This document shows positions 6,675 to 13,218 of a stretch of 13,218 bases of DNA, piece by piece. The notes beneath the pieces are model-generated. The model was not told where the DNA came from, made no database searches, and was given only the letters and a program-made list of their open reading frames with translations. The stretch's first letter is position 1, and every line of letters begins with the position of its first letter. The position numbers and the translations under genes are program-made. This DNA is from an uncultured Pseudodesulfovibrio sp. (GTDB lineage Bacteria; Desulfobacterota; Desulfovibrionia; Desulfovibrionales; Desulfovibrionaceae): the NCBI GenBank assembly GCA_947259235.1, contig CAMYLL010000042.1, forward strand, positions 1 to 13,218. The letters run 5' to 3'.

Positions 6675-7514
6675 ATGCGTACCATACAGACATCACAGAT
6701 CGTCGATGCCGTGGCCGCCATGTGCATCAAGGGCAACACCGAGCTGCCGGCCGACGTCCGCGCCAGGCTCGAACAGGCCATGGCCGAGGAAACCGCACCG
6801 TCCGCCAAGGAAGTGCTCCGGCAGCTCCTCGAAAACGCCGACCTGGCCATGAACACCAAACTCCCCCTGTGTCAGGACTGCGGTCTGGCCGTCTTCTTCG
6901 TGGAAGTGGGCGACGACGTCCGCATCGAGGGCGGCAACCTGCGCGACGCCATCAACGACGGCGTGCGCAAGGGCTACGGCGAGGGCTTCCTGCGCAAGTC
7001 CGCCTGCGATCCCCTGACCCGCGCCAACACCGGCGACGGAACCCCGGCCATCATCCACTTCGACTTCGTCCCCGGCGACAAGCTCAAGCTGGTTTACATG
7101 GCCAAGGGCGGCGGCAGCGAGAACATGAGCCGCGTCACCATGCTCGCCCCGGCCCAGGGCTGGGAGGGCATCAAGCAGTTCGTCATCAACCGCGTGGCCG
7201 AGGCCGGGCCCAACCCCTGCCCGCCCACGGTCATCGGCATCGGCATCGGCGGAACCTTCGACCACGCCGCCAAGATCGCCAAGAAATCCCTCATGCGCCG
7301 CCTGGACGACACCCACCCGGACCCGGACATCGCGGCCAAGGAAAAGGAACTGGAAGAGGCCATCAACAGGCTGGGCATCGGCCCCATGGGCCTGGGCGGC
7401 AAGACCACGACCCTGAGCGTCAAGATGACGGTCGAGCCGTGCCACCTGGCGAGCCTGCCCCTTGCCGTCAATGTCCAGTGCCACTCGCAGCGGCACGAGG
7501 AGGTCATACTCTAA
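6675..7514 (+). CDS. Class I fumarate hydratase, alpha subunit (N-terminal half)
   Basis: This 279-residue protein is the cluster-binding half of the oxygen-sensitive [4Fe-4S] fumarase that interconverts fumarate and L-malate. The likely cluster cysteines are Cys66 in LPLCQDCG, Cys182 in NPCPPTVIGIGIGG and Cys269 in VQCHSQRHEE. Other family hallmarks are TGDGTPA (119-125), GGGSEN (145-150) and GGTFDHAAKIAKKSLMR (192-208). The open frame extends upstream inside frdB, but the ATG at 6675, one base after the frdB stop, has AGGAAG (6662-6667) at good spacing and gives the normal family length. The beta subunit follows with a one-base overlap. L-tartrate dehydratase has the same two-subunit layout, but the neighbouring fumarate reductase and malic enzyme argue for fumarase. 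Confidence 0.92.
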   Translation: MRTIQTSQIVDAVAAMCIKGNTELPADVRARLEQAMAEETAPSAKEVLRQLLENADLAMNTKLPLCQDCGLAVFFVEVGDDVRIEGGNLRDAINDGVRKGYGEGFLRKSACDPLTRANTGDGTPAIIHFDFVPGDKLKLVYMAKGGGSENMSRVTMLAPAQGWEGIKQFVINRVAEAGPNPCPPTVIGIGIGGTFDHAAKIAKKSLMRRLDDTHPDPDIAAKEKELEEAINRLGIGPMGLGGKTTTLSVKMTVEPCHLASLPLAVNVQCHSQRHEEVIL

Positions 7515-8071
7515 TGGCAGAATACAAGCTGACCACCCCCCTGACGGACGACGACATCGTCAAGCTCAAGGCCGGAGACGTGGTCTTCCTCAGCGGCATC
7601 ATCTACTCCGCGCGCGACGCGGCCCACAAAAAGCTCTTCGAGCTGCTCGACGCGGGCAAGGAGCTTCCCTTCGACCTCGCAGGCTCGGCCATCTACTACG
7701 TCGGCCCCAGCCCGGCGCCCCCCGGCCGTCCCATCGGCGCGGCCGGGCCCACCACCAGCTACCGCATGGACACCTATGCCCCGCGCCTGCACGCCCTGGG
7801 CATGAAGGCGTCCATCGGCAAGGGCAAGCGCTCCGACGAGGTCAAGGCGGCCATGAAGGAACACACGGGCGTCTACTTCGGCGCCACGGGCGGCGCGGGC
7901 GCGCTGCTCTCCAACTCCATCACCAAGTCCACGGTCATCGCCTTTGACGAGCTCGGCCCCGAGGCCGTGCGCGAGATGCATGTCGAGGACTTCCCGCTGC
8001 TGGTCATCAACGACTCGCACGGCGGCGAACTCTACGCCGTGCCCGATCGCGAAGCCGCAGGCATCAAATAA
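7514..8071 (+). CDS. Class I fumarate hydratase, beta subunit (C-terminal half)
   Basis: This 185-residue protein is the C-terminal domain of class I fumarase, encoded separately as in many anaerobes. The signature GPSPAPPGRPIG followed by AGPTTSYRMD is at about 59-80 and helps form the active site with the alpha subunit. IGKG and the GATGGAGALLS segment follow. Its ATG shares the A of the alpha stop (TAATG, 7512-7516), and GAGGAGGT at 7497-7504 is a strong ribosome binding site. This is classic coupling that would keep subunits at a 1:1 ratio. The product malate is the substrate of the malic enzyme encoded 27 bp downstream. Confidence 0.92.
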   Translation: MAEYKLTTPLTDDDIVKLKAGDVVFLSGIIYSARDAAHKKLFELLDAGKELPFDLAGSAIYYVGPSPAPPGRPIGAAGPTTSYRMDTYAPRLHALGMKASIGKGKRSDEVKAAMKEHTGVYFGATGGAGALLSNSITKSTVIAFDELGPEAVREMHVEDFPLLVINDSHGGELYAVPDREAAGIK

Positions 8072-8098
8072 CGCAACCACATCACCAAGGAGACAGAA

Positions 8099-9418
8099 AT
8101 GGCATTATTCACCAGACAGGAAGCCCTCGACTACCACTCCACAGGGAGAAAGGGTAAAATCGAAGTCGTCCCGGTCAAGCCCTGCGTCACCCAGAAGCAC
8201 CTCTCCATGGCCTACAGCCCCGGCGTGGCCGAGGCGTGCAAGGAGATCGCGGCGGACGAATCGAAATCCTTCGAATACACCGCCCGGGGCAACCTTGTGG
8301 CCGTGGTATCCAACGGCACGGCCGTCCTGGGCCTGGGCAACATCGGCGCGGCCGCAGGCAAGCCCGTCATGGAAGGCAAGGGCGTGCTCTTCAAGGTCTT
8401 CGGCGACGTGGATGTCTTCGACATCAACCTCAACGTCTCCGATCCCGACAAGATCATCGAGATCGTCAAGGCCATGGAGCCCTCCTTCGGCGACATCAAC
8501 CTCGAAGACATCAAGGCCCCCGAGTGCTTCTACATCGAGGAGAAACTCAAGGCCGAGATGAACATCCCGGTCTTCCACGACGATCAGCACGGCACGGCCA
8601 TCGTCACGGCCGCGGGCATGATGAACGCCCTGGAGATCACCGGCAAGAGAGCCGAGGAGATGCGCGTGGTCATCTCCGGCGCCGGCGCCGCCGCCATCGC
8701 CTGCACCAACCTGTACAAGGGCATGGGCGTCAAGCCCGAGAACATAGCCATGTTCGACTCCCGCGGCCACATCAACAAGAGCCGCACGGACCTCAACGCA
8801 ACCAAACAGGCATACGCCACGGACAAGGAATACGGCTCTCTGGCCGAGGCCATGGTCGGCGCCGACTGCTTCCTGGGCCTGTCCGTCAAGGGCATGGTCT
8901 CCAAGGAGATGGTCGCCTCCATGGGTGAAAGCCCCATCATCTTCGCCTGCGCCAACCCCGACCCGGAGATTCCGTACACCGACGCCAAGGAAGCGCGCCC
9001 CGACGCCATCATGGGCACGGGCCGCTCCGACTTCCCCAACCAGGTCAACAACGTCCTGGGCTTCCCCTTCATCTTCCGCGGCGCGCTCGACGTCGGCGCC
9101 ACCGCCATCAACGAGGAAATGAAGCTGGCGGCCGCCCAGGCCCTGGCCGACCTGGCCAAGGAACCGGCTCCGGACTATGTCTGCAAGGCCTTCGGCGTCG
9201 ACAAGCTGGAGTTCGGCATCGACTACATCATCCCCAAGGCTCTCGACCTCAGGCTGATCGAGTTCGTTTCCGTGGCCGTGGCCAAGGCCGCCATGGAGAC
9301 CGGAGTCGCTCGCAAGACCATCGATCTCGACGAGTACAGGAAAGAACTGCGCCAGCGCATCGCCGATTCCACGGCCCGCGTCGGTGCATTTGTCACGTCC
9401 TACAACCTGGACATCTAG
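8099..9418 (+). CDS. Malic enzyme (decarboxylating malate dehydrogenase, short bacterial form)
   Basis: This 439-residue cytoplasmic enzyme converts L-malate to pyruvate and CO2 with reduction of NAD(P)+. It is the short bacterial form without the phosphotransacetylase-like C-terminal domain of the long MaeB type. Visible features are the [12 protein letters not shown] segment with catalytic Tyr39, Lys94 in [15 protein letters not shown], metal ligands in LEDIKAPEC (135-143; Glu136, Asp137) and HDDQHGT (160-166; Asp162), and the nucleotide-binding loop GAGAAAIA (194-201). The acidic residue near the end of the second strand of that fold (Asp220) is compatible with NAD+, but the cofactor cannot be settled by eye. 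AAGGAG (8087-8092) precedes the ATG. In this operon it would link fumarate/malate uptake to pyruvate oxidation and supply reductant for fumarate reduction. Confidence 0.93.
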   Translation: MALFTRQEALDYHSTGRKGKIEVVPVKPCVTQKHLSMAYSPGVAEACKEIAADESKSFEYTARGNLVAVVSNGTAVLGLGNIGAAAGKPVMEGKGVLFKVFGDVDVFDINLNVSDPDKIIEIVKAMEPSFGDINLEDIKAPECFYIEEKLKAEMNIPVFHDDQHGTAIVTAAGMMNALEITGKRAEEMRVVISGAGAAAIACTNLYKGMGVKPENIAMFDSRGHINKSRTDLNATKQAYATDKEYGSLAEAMVGADCFLGLSVKGMVSKEMVASMGESPIIFACANPDPEIPYTDAKEARPDAIMGTGRSDFPNQVNNVLGFPFIFRGALDVGATAINEEMKLAAAQALADLAKEPAPDYVCKAFGVDKLEFGIDYIIPKALDLRLIEFVSVAVAKAAMETGVARKTIDLDEYRKELRQRIADSTARVGAFVTSYNLDI

Positions 9419-9430
9419 CCCCGCAACAAA

Positions 9431-9475
9431 CCGGGCAGGGCGTTGCGGCTCTGCCCGGCCCTCGAAAGCCGAGGG
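9431..9475 (+). repeat. Two adjacent stem-loops between malic enzyme and transporter genes
   Basis: CCGGGCAG (9431-9438) pairs with CTGCCCGG (9451-9458), and three inner pairs including one G-U extend the stem to 11 bp around a 6-nt loop. Immediately after it, CCCTCG (9459-9464) pairs with CGAGGG (9470-9475) around AAAGC. No T-run follows either stem, so these are not ordinary intrinsic terminators. They may reduce read-through or protect or process the mRNA upstream of the transporter gene. Confidence 0.5.
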
Positions 9476-9530
9476 TGCCAGCACTGGGGTGAATTCTGTC
9501 CGAAATGCGACCGATGGGCCGCAAGCACAA

Positions 9531-9536
9531 GAGAGG
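9531..9536 (+). promoter_or_regulatory. Ribosome binding site fixing the transporter start
   Basis: GAGAGG lies 5 bp before the ATG at 9542. The open frame continues upstream to a TTG at 9443, but that region has no ribosome binding site and encodes a cysteine-rich stretch atypical of the transporter N-terminus. Confidence 0.7.
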
Positions 9537-9541
9537 AATGT

Positions 9542-11083
9542 ATGAGCGCTCAAGCAGAAGACAGCGGCAAGGGAAAAATCATCGGCTTTTTTCTCGGCCC
9601 CATAGTTTTCGCACTGATGCTTCTCCTTCCGGCACCGGAAGGCATGAAGATCGAAGCATGGCGCGTGGCCGCGGTCACCGCCTTCATGGCAATCTGGTGG
9701 ATCACGGAAGCGATCCCCATCCCTGCCACGTCCCTGATGCCCATTGCCCTGTTCCCGCTCCTCGGCGTCATGAAGTCGAGCGCGGCCACGGCTCCGTATG
9801 CCAACCACCTCATCTACCTGTTCATGGGCGGCTTCTTCCTGGCCGTGACCATGGAGCGGTGGAACCTGCACCGGCGCATCGCCATCCACACCATCAAGAT
9901 GGTGGGAACCAGCCCGGCCAGGATGATCATGGGCTTCATGCTCGCCACGGCGTTTTTGTCCATGTGGGTTTCCAACACGGCAACGGCCATGATGATGGTT
10001 CCCATCGGCCTGGCCGTCATCCAGCAGGCCACCGGGTTTGACTCCGATACCCTGCGCGCCTGTCCCCACGCCGGGCCGGAGTTCAACTTCGGCAAGGGTC
10101 TGATGCTCGGCGTCGCCTACGCGGCCTCCATCGGCGGCGTGGCCACCATCATCGGAACCCCGCCCAACACCATCATGGTCGGCATGATCGAAAAGATGTT
10201 CGGCGTGCAGATCGGCTTCGGCCAGTGGATGATGTTCGGCGTGCCGCTTTCCGCCGTCATGCTGGTCATCGCCTGGGTGTTGCTGACCCGCGTGCTCTTC
10301 CCCACCGGAGGCATGGAGCTTGCCGGCGGCAAGCAGATCATCGAGCAGGAGCTGCACAAGCTCGGCCCCATGAAGTCCGAAGAAAAGAAAATCGTCATCG
10401 TCGGCTGTTTCGTGGCCACCTTCTGGCTCGCTCGCGGATTCATGAAGGACATCGACTTCATCATGAACATCATGCCCAACTTCGGGTATATTCATGACGC
10501 CACCATCGGCATCCTGGGCGCGCTGATCCTGTTCGCCATTCCCACCGACTTCAAGAAGGGCGAGTTCCTGCTCGACTGGAAGACCGCGGTCAAGATTCCG
10601 TGGGACGTCATCCTGCTGTTCGGCGGCGGTCTGGCCATCGCCAACGGCTTTGCCAAGACCGGCCTTGCGGCCTTCATCGCCTCCCAGCTCGGCGGGCTTG
10701 AAGGCGCGTCCATCCTCGTCTTCGTCGGCGCGGTGGTCATGATCACCATCTTCCTGACGGAAATCACCTCCAACACGGCCACCGCAACCCTGCTGGTGCC
10801 GATCATGGGCAGCGCGGCCATCGCCATGGGCGTGCATCCCTTCGCCACCATCATCGGCGCCTGCGTGGCCGCGTCCTTCGCGTTCATGCTGCCGGTCGCC
10901 ACGCCGCCCAACGCCGTCATCTTCGGCTCCGGCTGCGTCACCATCAAGCAAATGGCAAAGGCGGGACTGTGGCTCAACATAGTGGGCACTATCCTGATCA
11001 CCGTGTTCGTCGTCTACATCCTCCCCGTCCTGTGGGGAGTCGATCTCAACACGCTGCCCAGCTGGGCCGTCATGCCCAAGTAA
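9542..11083 (+). CDS. DASS (SLC13) family sodium/dicarboxylate transporter
   Basis: This is an inner-membrane carrier of 513 residues, normal for the divalent anion:sodium symporter family (INDY, SdcS, CitT relatives). About eleven hydrophobic segments plus two re-entrant loops are apparent. Both family SNT motifs are present, SNTATAM at 144-150 and TSNTATAT at 409-416. Each is followed by its partner loop, GGVATIIGTPPNT (198-210) and PVATPPNAVIFGSG (451-464). These repeats bind sodium and the substrate carboxylates in characterised members. The succinate, fumarate or malate substrate is inferred from the fumarase, malic enzyme and fumarate reductase genes upstream; sulfate or citrate cannot be excluded from sequence alone. 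An antiport mode (for example fumarate/succinate exchange) is possible. It is separated from malic enzyme by 123 bp with hairpins and may be partly independent of the operon. Confidence 0.9.
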   Translation: MSAQAEDSGKGKIIGFFLGPIVFALMLLLPAPEGMKIEAWRVAAVTAFMAIWWITEAIPIPATSLMPIALFPLLGVMKSSAATAPYANHLIYLFMGGFFLAVTMERWNLHRRIAIHTIKMVGTSPARMIMGFMLATAFLSMWVSNTATAMMMVPIGLAVIQQATGFDSDTLRACPHAGPEFNFGKGLMLGVAYAASIGGVATIIGTPPNTIMVGMIEKMFGVQIGFGQWMMFGVPLSAVMLVIAWVLLTRVLFPTGGMELAGGKQIIEQELHKLGPMKSEEKKIVIVGCFVATFWLARGFMKDIDFIMNIMPNFGYIHDATIGILGALILFAIPTDFKKGEFLLDWKTAVKIPWDVILLFGGGLAIANGFAKTGLAAFIASQLGGLEGASILVFVGAVVMITIFLTEITSNTATATLLVPIMGSAAIAMGVHPFATIIGACVAASFAFMLPVATPPNAVIFGSGCVTIKQMAKAGLWLNIVGTILITVFVVYILPVLWGVDLNTLPSWAVMPK

Positions 11084-11092
11084 CACCATCCC

Positions 11093-11123
11093 CCCGCGGG
11101 CGGCCGTCCGGGCCGTCCGCGGG
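11093..11123 (+). terminator. Strong GC stem-loop after the transporter gene
   Basis: A 13-bp stem (11093-11105 with 11111-11123, one G-U pair at 11100/11116) closes a GTCCG loop, starting 9 bp after the transporter stop. The next 30 bases are AT-rich but contain no uninterrupted T-run. It is therefore a probable but non-canonical terminator, or an mRNA 3'-end protecting structure. Confidence 0.55.
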
Positions 11124-11125
11124 AC

Positions 11126-11155
11126 TTGATAATTAAAATATTTCAAAGCTTTAGA
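11126..11155 (+). promoter_or_regulatory. Candidate sigma-70-type promoter for the cytochrome-rnf operon
   Basis: TTGATA (11126-11131) is a good -35 box. At 18 bp spacing, TTTAGA (11150-11155) is a weak -10 box. The whole stretch 11124-11155 is strikingly AT-rich against the GC-rich background, as expected for a promoter between two transcription units. No sigma-54 element is visible here, so this operon is probably not under DctD control. Confidence 0.35.
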
Positions 11156-11181
11156 CTGCTACAGCGATGTGGCGGAGAGGA

Positions 11182-11949
11182 ATGATGCGCTCAAAATCCA
11201 AGACACTCCCGATATTTTTAGCAGCGGCGCTGCTGCTTGGGGTGGCCGTTTTCGGCTACGTCAAGGCCGCCGATTCGCCCAAGATGCCGGTCAGGATCCT
11301 GTTCAAGAACAACGGCGGAAAGGTCATCTTCTCCCACCTCGTCCATCACCGGGACTACCAGATAGACTGCGCCCAGTGCCATCACGACAGAAAATCCGCG
11401 ACGGTGGAACCCGACGGCGAGGCCCTGGCCTGCGGCTCGTGCCACCCCAACGAGTTCAACGAGGATTTCGTCACCTCGCACATCGAATCATTCCCGGACG
11501 AGACCTACTGCGTGCGCTGCCACCACACCGAATTCGACAAGGTCATCTTCGACCACGAGGCGCACAAGGACTACGCCGGCGACTGCTATGACTGCCACCA
11601 CGGCGCCGATATCGAACCGGAACCGCAAAAATGCGCCAATTGCCACAAGGGCGAAGATTCCGGCGACCTGATCTCCATGCGCCTGGCCGGTCACGAAAGC
11701 TGCGGCAGCTGCCATGACGACATGTTCGACAAGGGACTGTCCAGCTGCAACTCTTGCCACATCCCCGTGGATATGACCGGCTACGACGGCGACTACACCT
11801 CCTGCAACGACTGCCACGAGACCGAGGCCAGGGAGCTGGTGCTCCCGCGCATGAGCGCCTTCCACGACCAGTGCATGAGCTGCCACGAAAAGATGCAGGC
11901 CGGCCCCTACGGCCCAGACAACTGCAACCAATGCCACATCAGCAGGTAG
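11182..11949 (+). CDS. Decahaem c-type cytochrome of the Rnf cluster
   Basis: This is an exported electron carrier of 255 residues. An N-terminal signal or membrane anchor (about 8-30, ending near KAA-DS) directs it across the inner membrane. Ten CxxCH haem-binding motifs begin at residues 63, 84, 110, 135, 151, 174, 189, 208, 231 and 248. CxxCHH pairs and further histidines (for example 52, 55, 56, 100, 125, 128, 171, 228) can act as distal ligands, as in class III cytochromes. It directly precedes rnfC (8 bp), and Desulfovibrio rnf clusters are known for a multihaem cytochrome in this place. The likely role is to exchange electrons between the Rnf complex and the periplasmic cytochrome c3 pool. 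The start was set at 11182, after GGAGAGGA (11174-11181); ATG 11185 is equally possible, and ATG 11167 lacks a ribosome binding site. I recognise no standard gene symbol. Confidence 0.92.
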   Translation: MMRSKSKTLPIFLAAALLLGVAVFGYVKAADSPKMPVRILFKNNGGKVIFSHLVHHRDYQIDCAQCHHDRKSATVEPDGEALACGSCHPNEFNEDFVTSHIESFPDETYCVRCHHTEFDKVIFDHEAHKDYAGDCYDCHHGADIEPEPQKCANCHKGEDSGDLISMRLAGHESCGSCHDDMFDKGLSSCNSCHIPVDMTGYDGDYTSCNDCHETEARELVLPRMSAFHDQCMSCHEKMQAGPYGPDNCNQCHISR

Positions 11950-11957
11950 ACGGACCA

Positions 11958-13064
11958 ATGAACACCCAAGACACCCACACACCGCTCTCCCGGGCGGAAA
12001 TCACCCTGACGCGACACTGTGCGCTCGTCACCTGCGGCCAGACGGTCAAGCGCGGAGAGCGCATTGCCACGGCCAACGCCCCGGACCTGGGCGACCTCCA
12101 CTCGCCACTGAACGGCACTGTCGCCCATGTCGATCCCTACCGGATCAGGATCGACGCCGGGGGCGACCAGACCGAAGTCCCCCCGGTGGAGCTCGACGGC
12201 CTGACCGGCCCGGACCTGCACGCCCGGCTCAGGGAGCTTGGTGCGGACCTGCCCCCGGTCGGCGAGTTTGACACCCTGATAATCAACGGAGCCGACTGCG
12301 AACCGGACGTCTTCGCCCGGCAGCATCTCATGACGACGTCTCAGTCCACCCTTGAGCACGGCCTTGCGGCCACCATTGCACTATACACCCCAAAACGGAC
12401 CGTTCTGGCCGTGCTCAAGGGCACATCGAAAACCCTCATCGGCACGGAGCTCGTCCAAGTGTCCGAGCAGTATCCCTCCGCCCTCGACCCCATGGTGGCC
12501 TTCAAGGTCACCGGCCGCGAGGCTGCGGACGACGCCCTGGTCATCGGGCTTGAGACGCTCTTTCAGGTTGGCCGGATCATGGAATCTGGACTCCCGGCCC
12601 TGGAGACCGTGGTCACCGTGGGCAGGGTCAACAGGCTCGTCAGCGTGGGAACCCCGGTGGGCCAGCTCCTGGCCGATGCCGGAGAGCAGCCCGCAAGCGG
12701 CGACCGCATCGTCCTCGGCGGCATCCTGCGCGGAGTGGCCGCGGCCTCGCCAGCCCAGGGCGTGGCCCGCAACACGAGCGCGGTAACCGTCATCAGCAAT
12801 CCCGCGCCCGTGGCCCAGGACGCCCCGTGCGTCGGCTGCGGCGAATGCGTGCGACGCTGTCCGGCCCGGATCGACCCCGCCATGATCACCAGCTACGCCG
12901 AGTTCGGCATGTACGACAAGGCGCAAGCCGAACACGTTGGCGCCTGCTTCGAATGCGGCCTGTGCGGCTTCTTCTGCATCGCCCGGCGTCCCATGCTCCA
13001 GTACATCAGGCTCGCAAAGAACGAACTGGCCCGCGCCAAGGCCCAGACCGGGGAGGACAACTAG
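11958..13064 (+). CDS. rnfC: Rnf complex subunit RnfC, short form lacking the NADH loop
   Basis: This 368-residue protein is the membrane-associated subunit C of the ion-pumping Rnf complex, clearly shorter than typical RnfC. Recognisable are the N-terminal barrel with CGQTVKRGERIA (26-37) and HSPLNGTV (48-55), the core segment DTLIINGADCEPD (105-117), and the SLBB-like region around 217-260. Two ferredoxin-type motifs follow: CVGCGECVRRCP (291-302) and CFECGLCGFFCI (330-341), the latter with Ile where Pro is usual. Canonical RnfC has a glycine-rich GLGGAGFPT-type loop for NADH/FMN just before the LIIN-ECEPY segment. Here that place reads ELGADLPPVGEF (93-104), and ECEPY has become DCEPD. The usual N-terminal GGVHP-type start is also absent. 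The start ATG 11958 has only a weak ribosome binding site, 8 bp after the cytochrome stop. NAD(H) binding is therefore doubtful, while cluster-mediated electron transfer should remain. Confidence 0.88.
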   Translation: MNTQDTHTPLSRAEITLTRHCALVTCGQTVKRGERIATANAPDLGDLHSPLNGTVAHVDPYRIRIDAGGDQTEVPPVELDGLTGPDLHARLRELGADLPPVGEFDTLIINGADCEPDVFARQHLMTTSQSTLEHGLAATIALYTPKRTVLAVLKGTSKTLIGTELVQVSEQYPSALDPMVAFKVTGREAADDALVIGLETLFQVGRIMESGLPALETVVTVGRVNRLVSVGTPVGQLLADAGEQPASGDRIVLGGILRGVAAASPAQGVARNTSAVTVISNPAPVAQDAPCVGCGECVRRCPARIDPAMITSYAEFGMYDKAQAEHVGACFECGLCGFFCIARRPMLQYIRLAKNELARAKAQTGEDN

Positions 13065-13066
13065 CC

Positions 13067-13218
13067 GTGAAGCCACTCAATCCATTTCTCCTGACCGTTT
13101 CGGTCCCGCCCCACCGCCACTGCGGCGTGACGGTGCGCAGCCGGACGGCCAGCATGCTCATGGCCCTGATTCCCGCGGCCGTCATGGCCCTGACGACCTA
13201 CGGCATGACCGGACTGCG
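13067..13218 (+). CDS. rnfD: Rnf complex subunit RnfD (3' truncated by window end)
   Basis: Only the first 50 codons are present. The product begins MKPLNPFLLTVSVPPHRHCG and continues with the start of a membrane helix rich in Met, Ala and Leu (about 29-45). The short S-x-PPH element before the first helix is typical of RnfD, a membrane subunit that carries covalent FMN and takes part in ion transport; the flavinylation Thr would be beyond the window. A GTG start at 13067, 2 bp after the rnfC stop, is preceded by GGGAGGA (13051-13057) at good spacing. Position after rnfC supports the identification. Confidence 0.82.
   Translation, partial: MKPLNPFLLTVSVPPHRHCGVTVRSRTASMLMALIPAAVMALTTYGMTGL

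Noticed and set aside
6675..8071. Two-subunit L-tartrate dehydratase instead of fumarase
   Set aside because: The families are homologous and hard to separate by eye, but the fumarate reductase immediately upstream and malic enzyme immediately downstream make fumarase far more likely.
9432..9447. A possible second sigma-54 element (GG and TTGC with correct 12-bp offset) before the transporter
   Set aside because: Only the GG and TTGC parts match. The TGGCAC block is otherwise poor, it lies inside a stem-loop, and there is no activator palindrome nearby.
9443..9541. Upstream TTG start for the transporter, adding 33 residues
   Set aside because: The rare start codon lies inside a hairpin with no ribosome binding site, and the added residues do not look like a transporter N-terminus. 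ATG 9542 has a good ribosome binding site.
11126..11139. TTGAT-N4-AAAAT as an FNR-type site upstream of the cytochrome gene
   Set aside because: The right half matches the ATCAA half-site at only two of five positions. A -35 promoter box explains TTGATA better.
8105..11146. A 1013-codon open frame on the - strand, antisense to malic enzyme and the transporter
   Set aside because: Its product is a low-complexity protein rich in Asp, Gly, His and Val, typical of the antisense frame of a GC-rich gene. The opposite strand carries clear enzyme and transporter motifs.

Overview
The window looks like a chromosomal segment of a sulfate-reducing Desulfovibrio/Pseudodesulfovibrio-type bacterium (Desulfovibrionales). 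The reasons are the high GC content (above 60% by eye), a Wolinella-type three-subunit fumarate reductase followed by a split class I fumarase, and a decahaem c-type cytochrome directly in front of rnf genes. This is inferred from gene families and gene order; no rRNA or other taxonomic marker is present. All recognised genes are on the + strand, tightly packed, and none is visibly broken apart from truncation at the two window edges.

Layout. (1) 2-3031: a DctB-like membrane sensor kinase (5' end outside the window) and its DctD-like sigma-54 activator. (2) 3032-3365: a 334-bp control region holding a perfect 20-bp palindrome, a weaker copy 33 bp upstream of it, an intrinsic terminator, a near-consensus sigma-54 (-24/-12) promoter, a leader of about 190 nt and an AT-rich palindrome just before the next gene. 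(3) 3366-9418: frdC-frdA-frdB, fumarase alpha and beta, and malic enzyme, with gaps of at most 27 bp. (4) 9542-11083: a DASS/SLC13 dicarboxylate transporter after a 123-bp gap containing two hairpins. (5) 11084-11181: a strong GC hairpin and an AT-rich island, a likely transcription boundary. (6) 11182-13218: a decahaem cytochrome c, an unusual short RnfC, and the first 50 codons of RnfD.

How they fit together. The first nine genes make a coherent C4-dicarboxylate module. DctB would sense external dicarboxylate and DctD would activate the sigma-54 promoter. The transporter would bring in malate, fumarate or succinate. Fumarase interconverts fumarate and malate, malic enzyme turns malate into pyruvate plus reduced nicotinamide cofactor, and FrdCAB reduces fumarate with menaquinol. 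This is the enzyme set for fumarate/malate respiration or disproportionation. The Rnf cluster that follows is a separate energy-conserving ion pump thought to link cytoplasmic ferredoxin to other electron carriers.

Most interesting points. First, the RnfC here lacks the glycine-rich NADH/FMN loop (GxGGAxFP type) of RnfC and NuoF and has a shortened N-terminal region, yet keeps both 4Fe-4S motifs and sits next to a decahaem cytochrome. This raises the possibility of an Rnf that exchanges electrons with periplasmic cytochrome c rather than NAD+. Second, the DctD/sigma-54 control region of the frd operon can be read directly from the DNA. No CRISPR array, tRNA, rRNA, insertion sequence or phage gene was seen.
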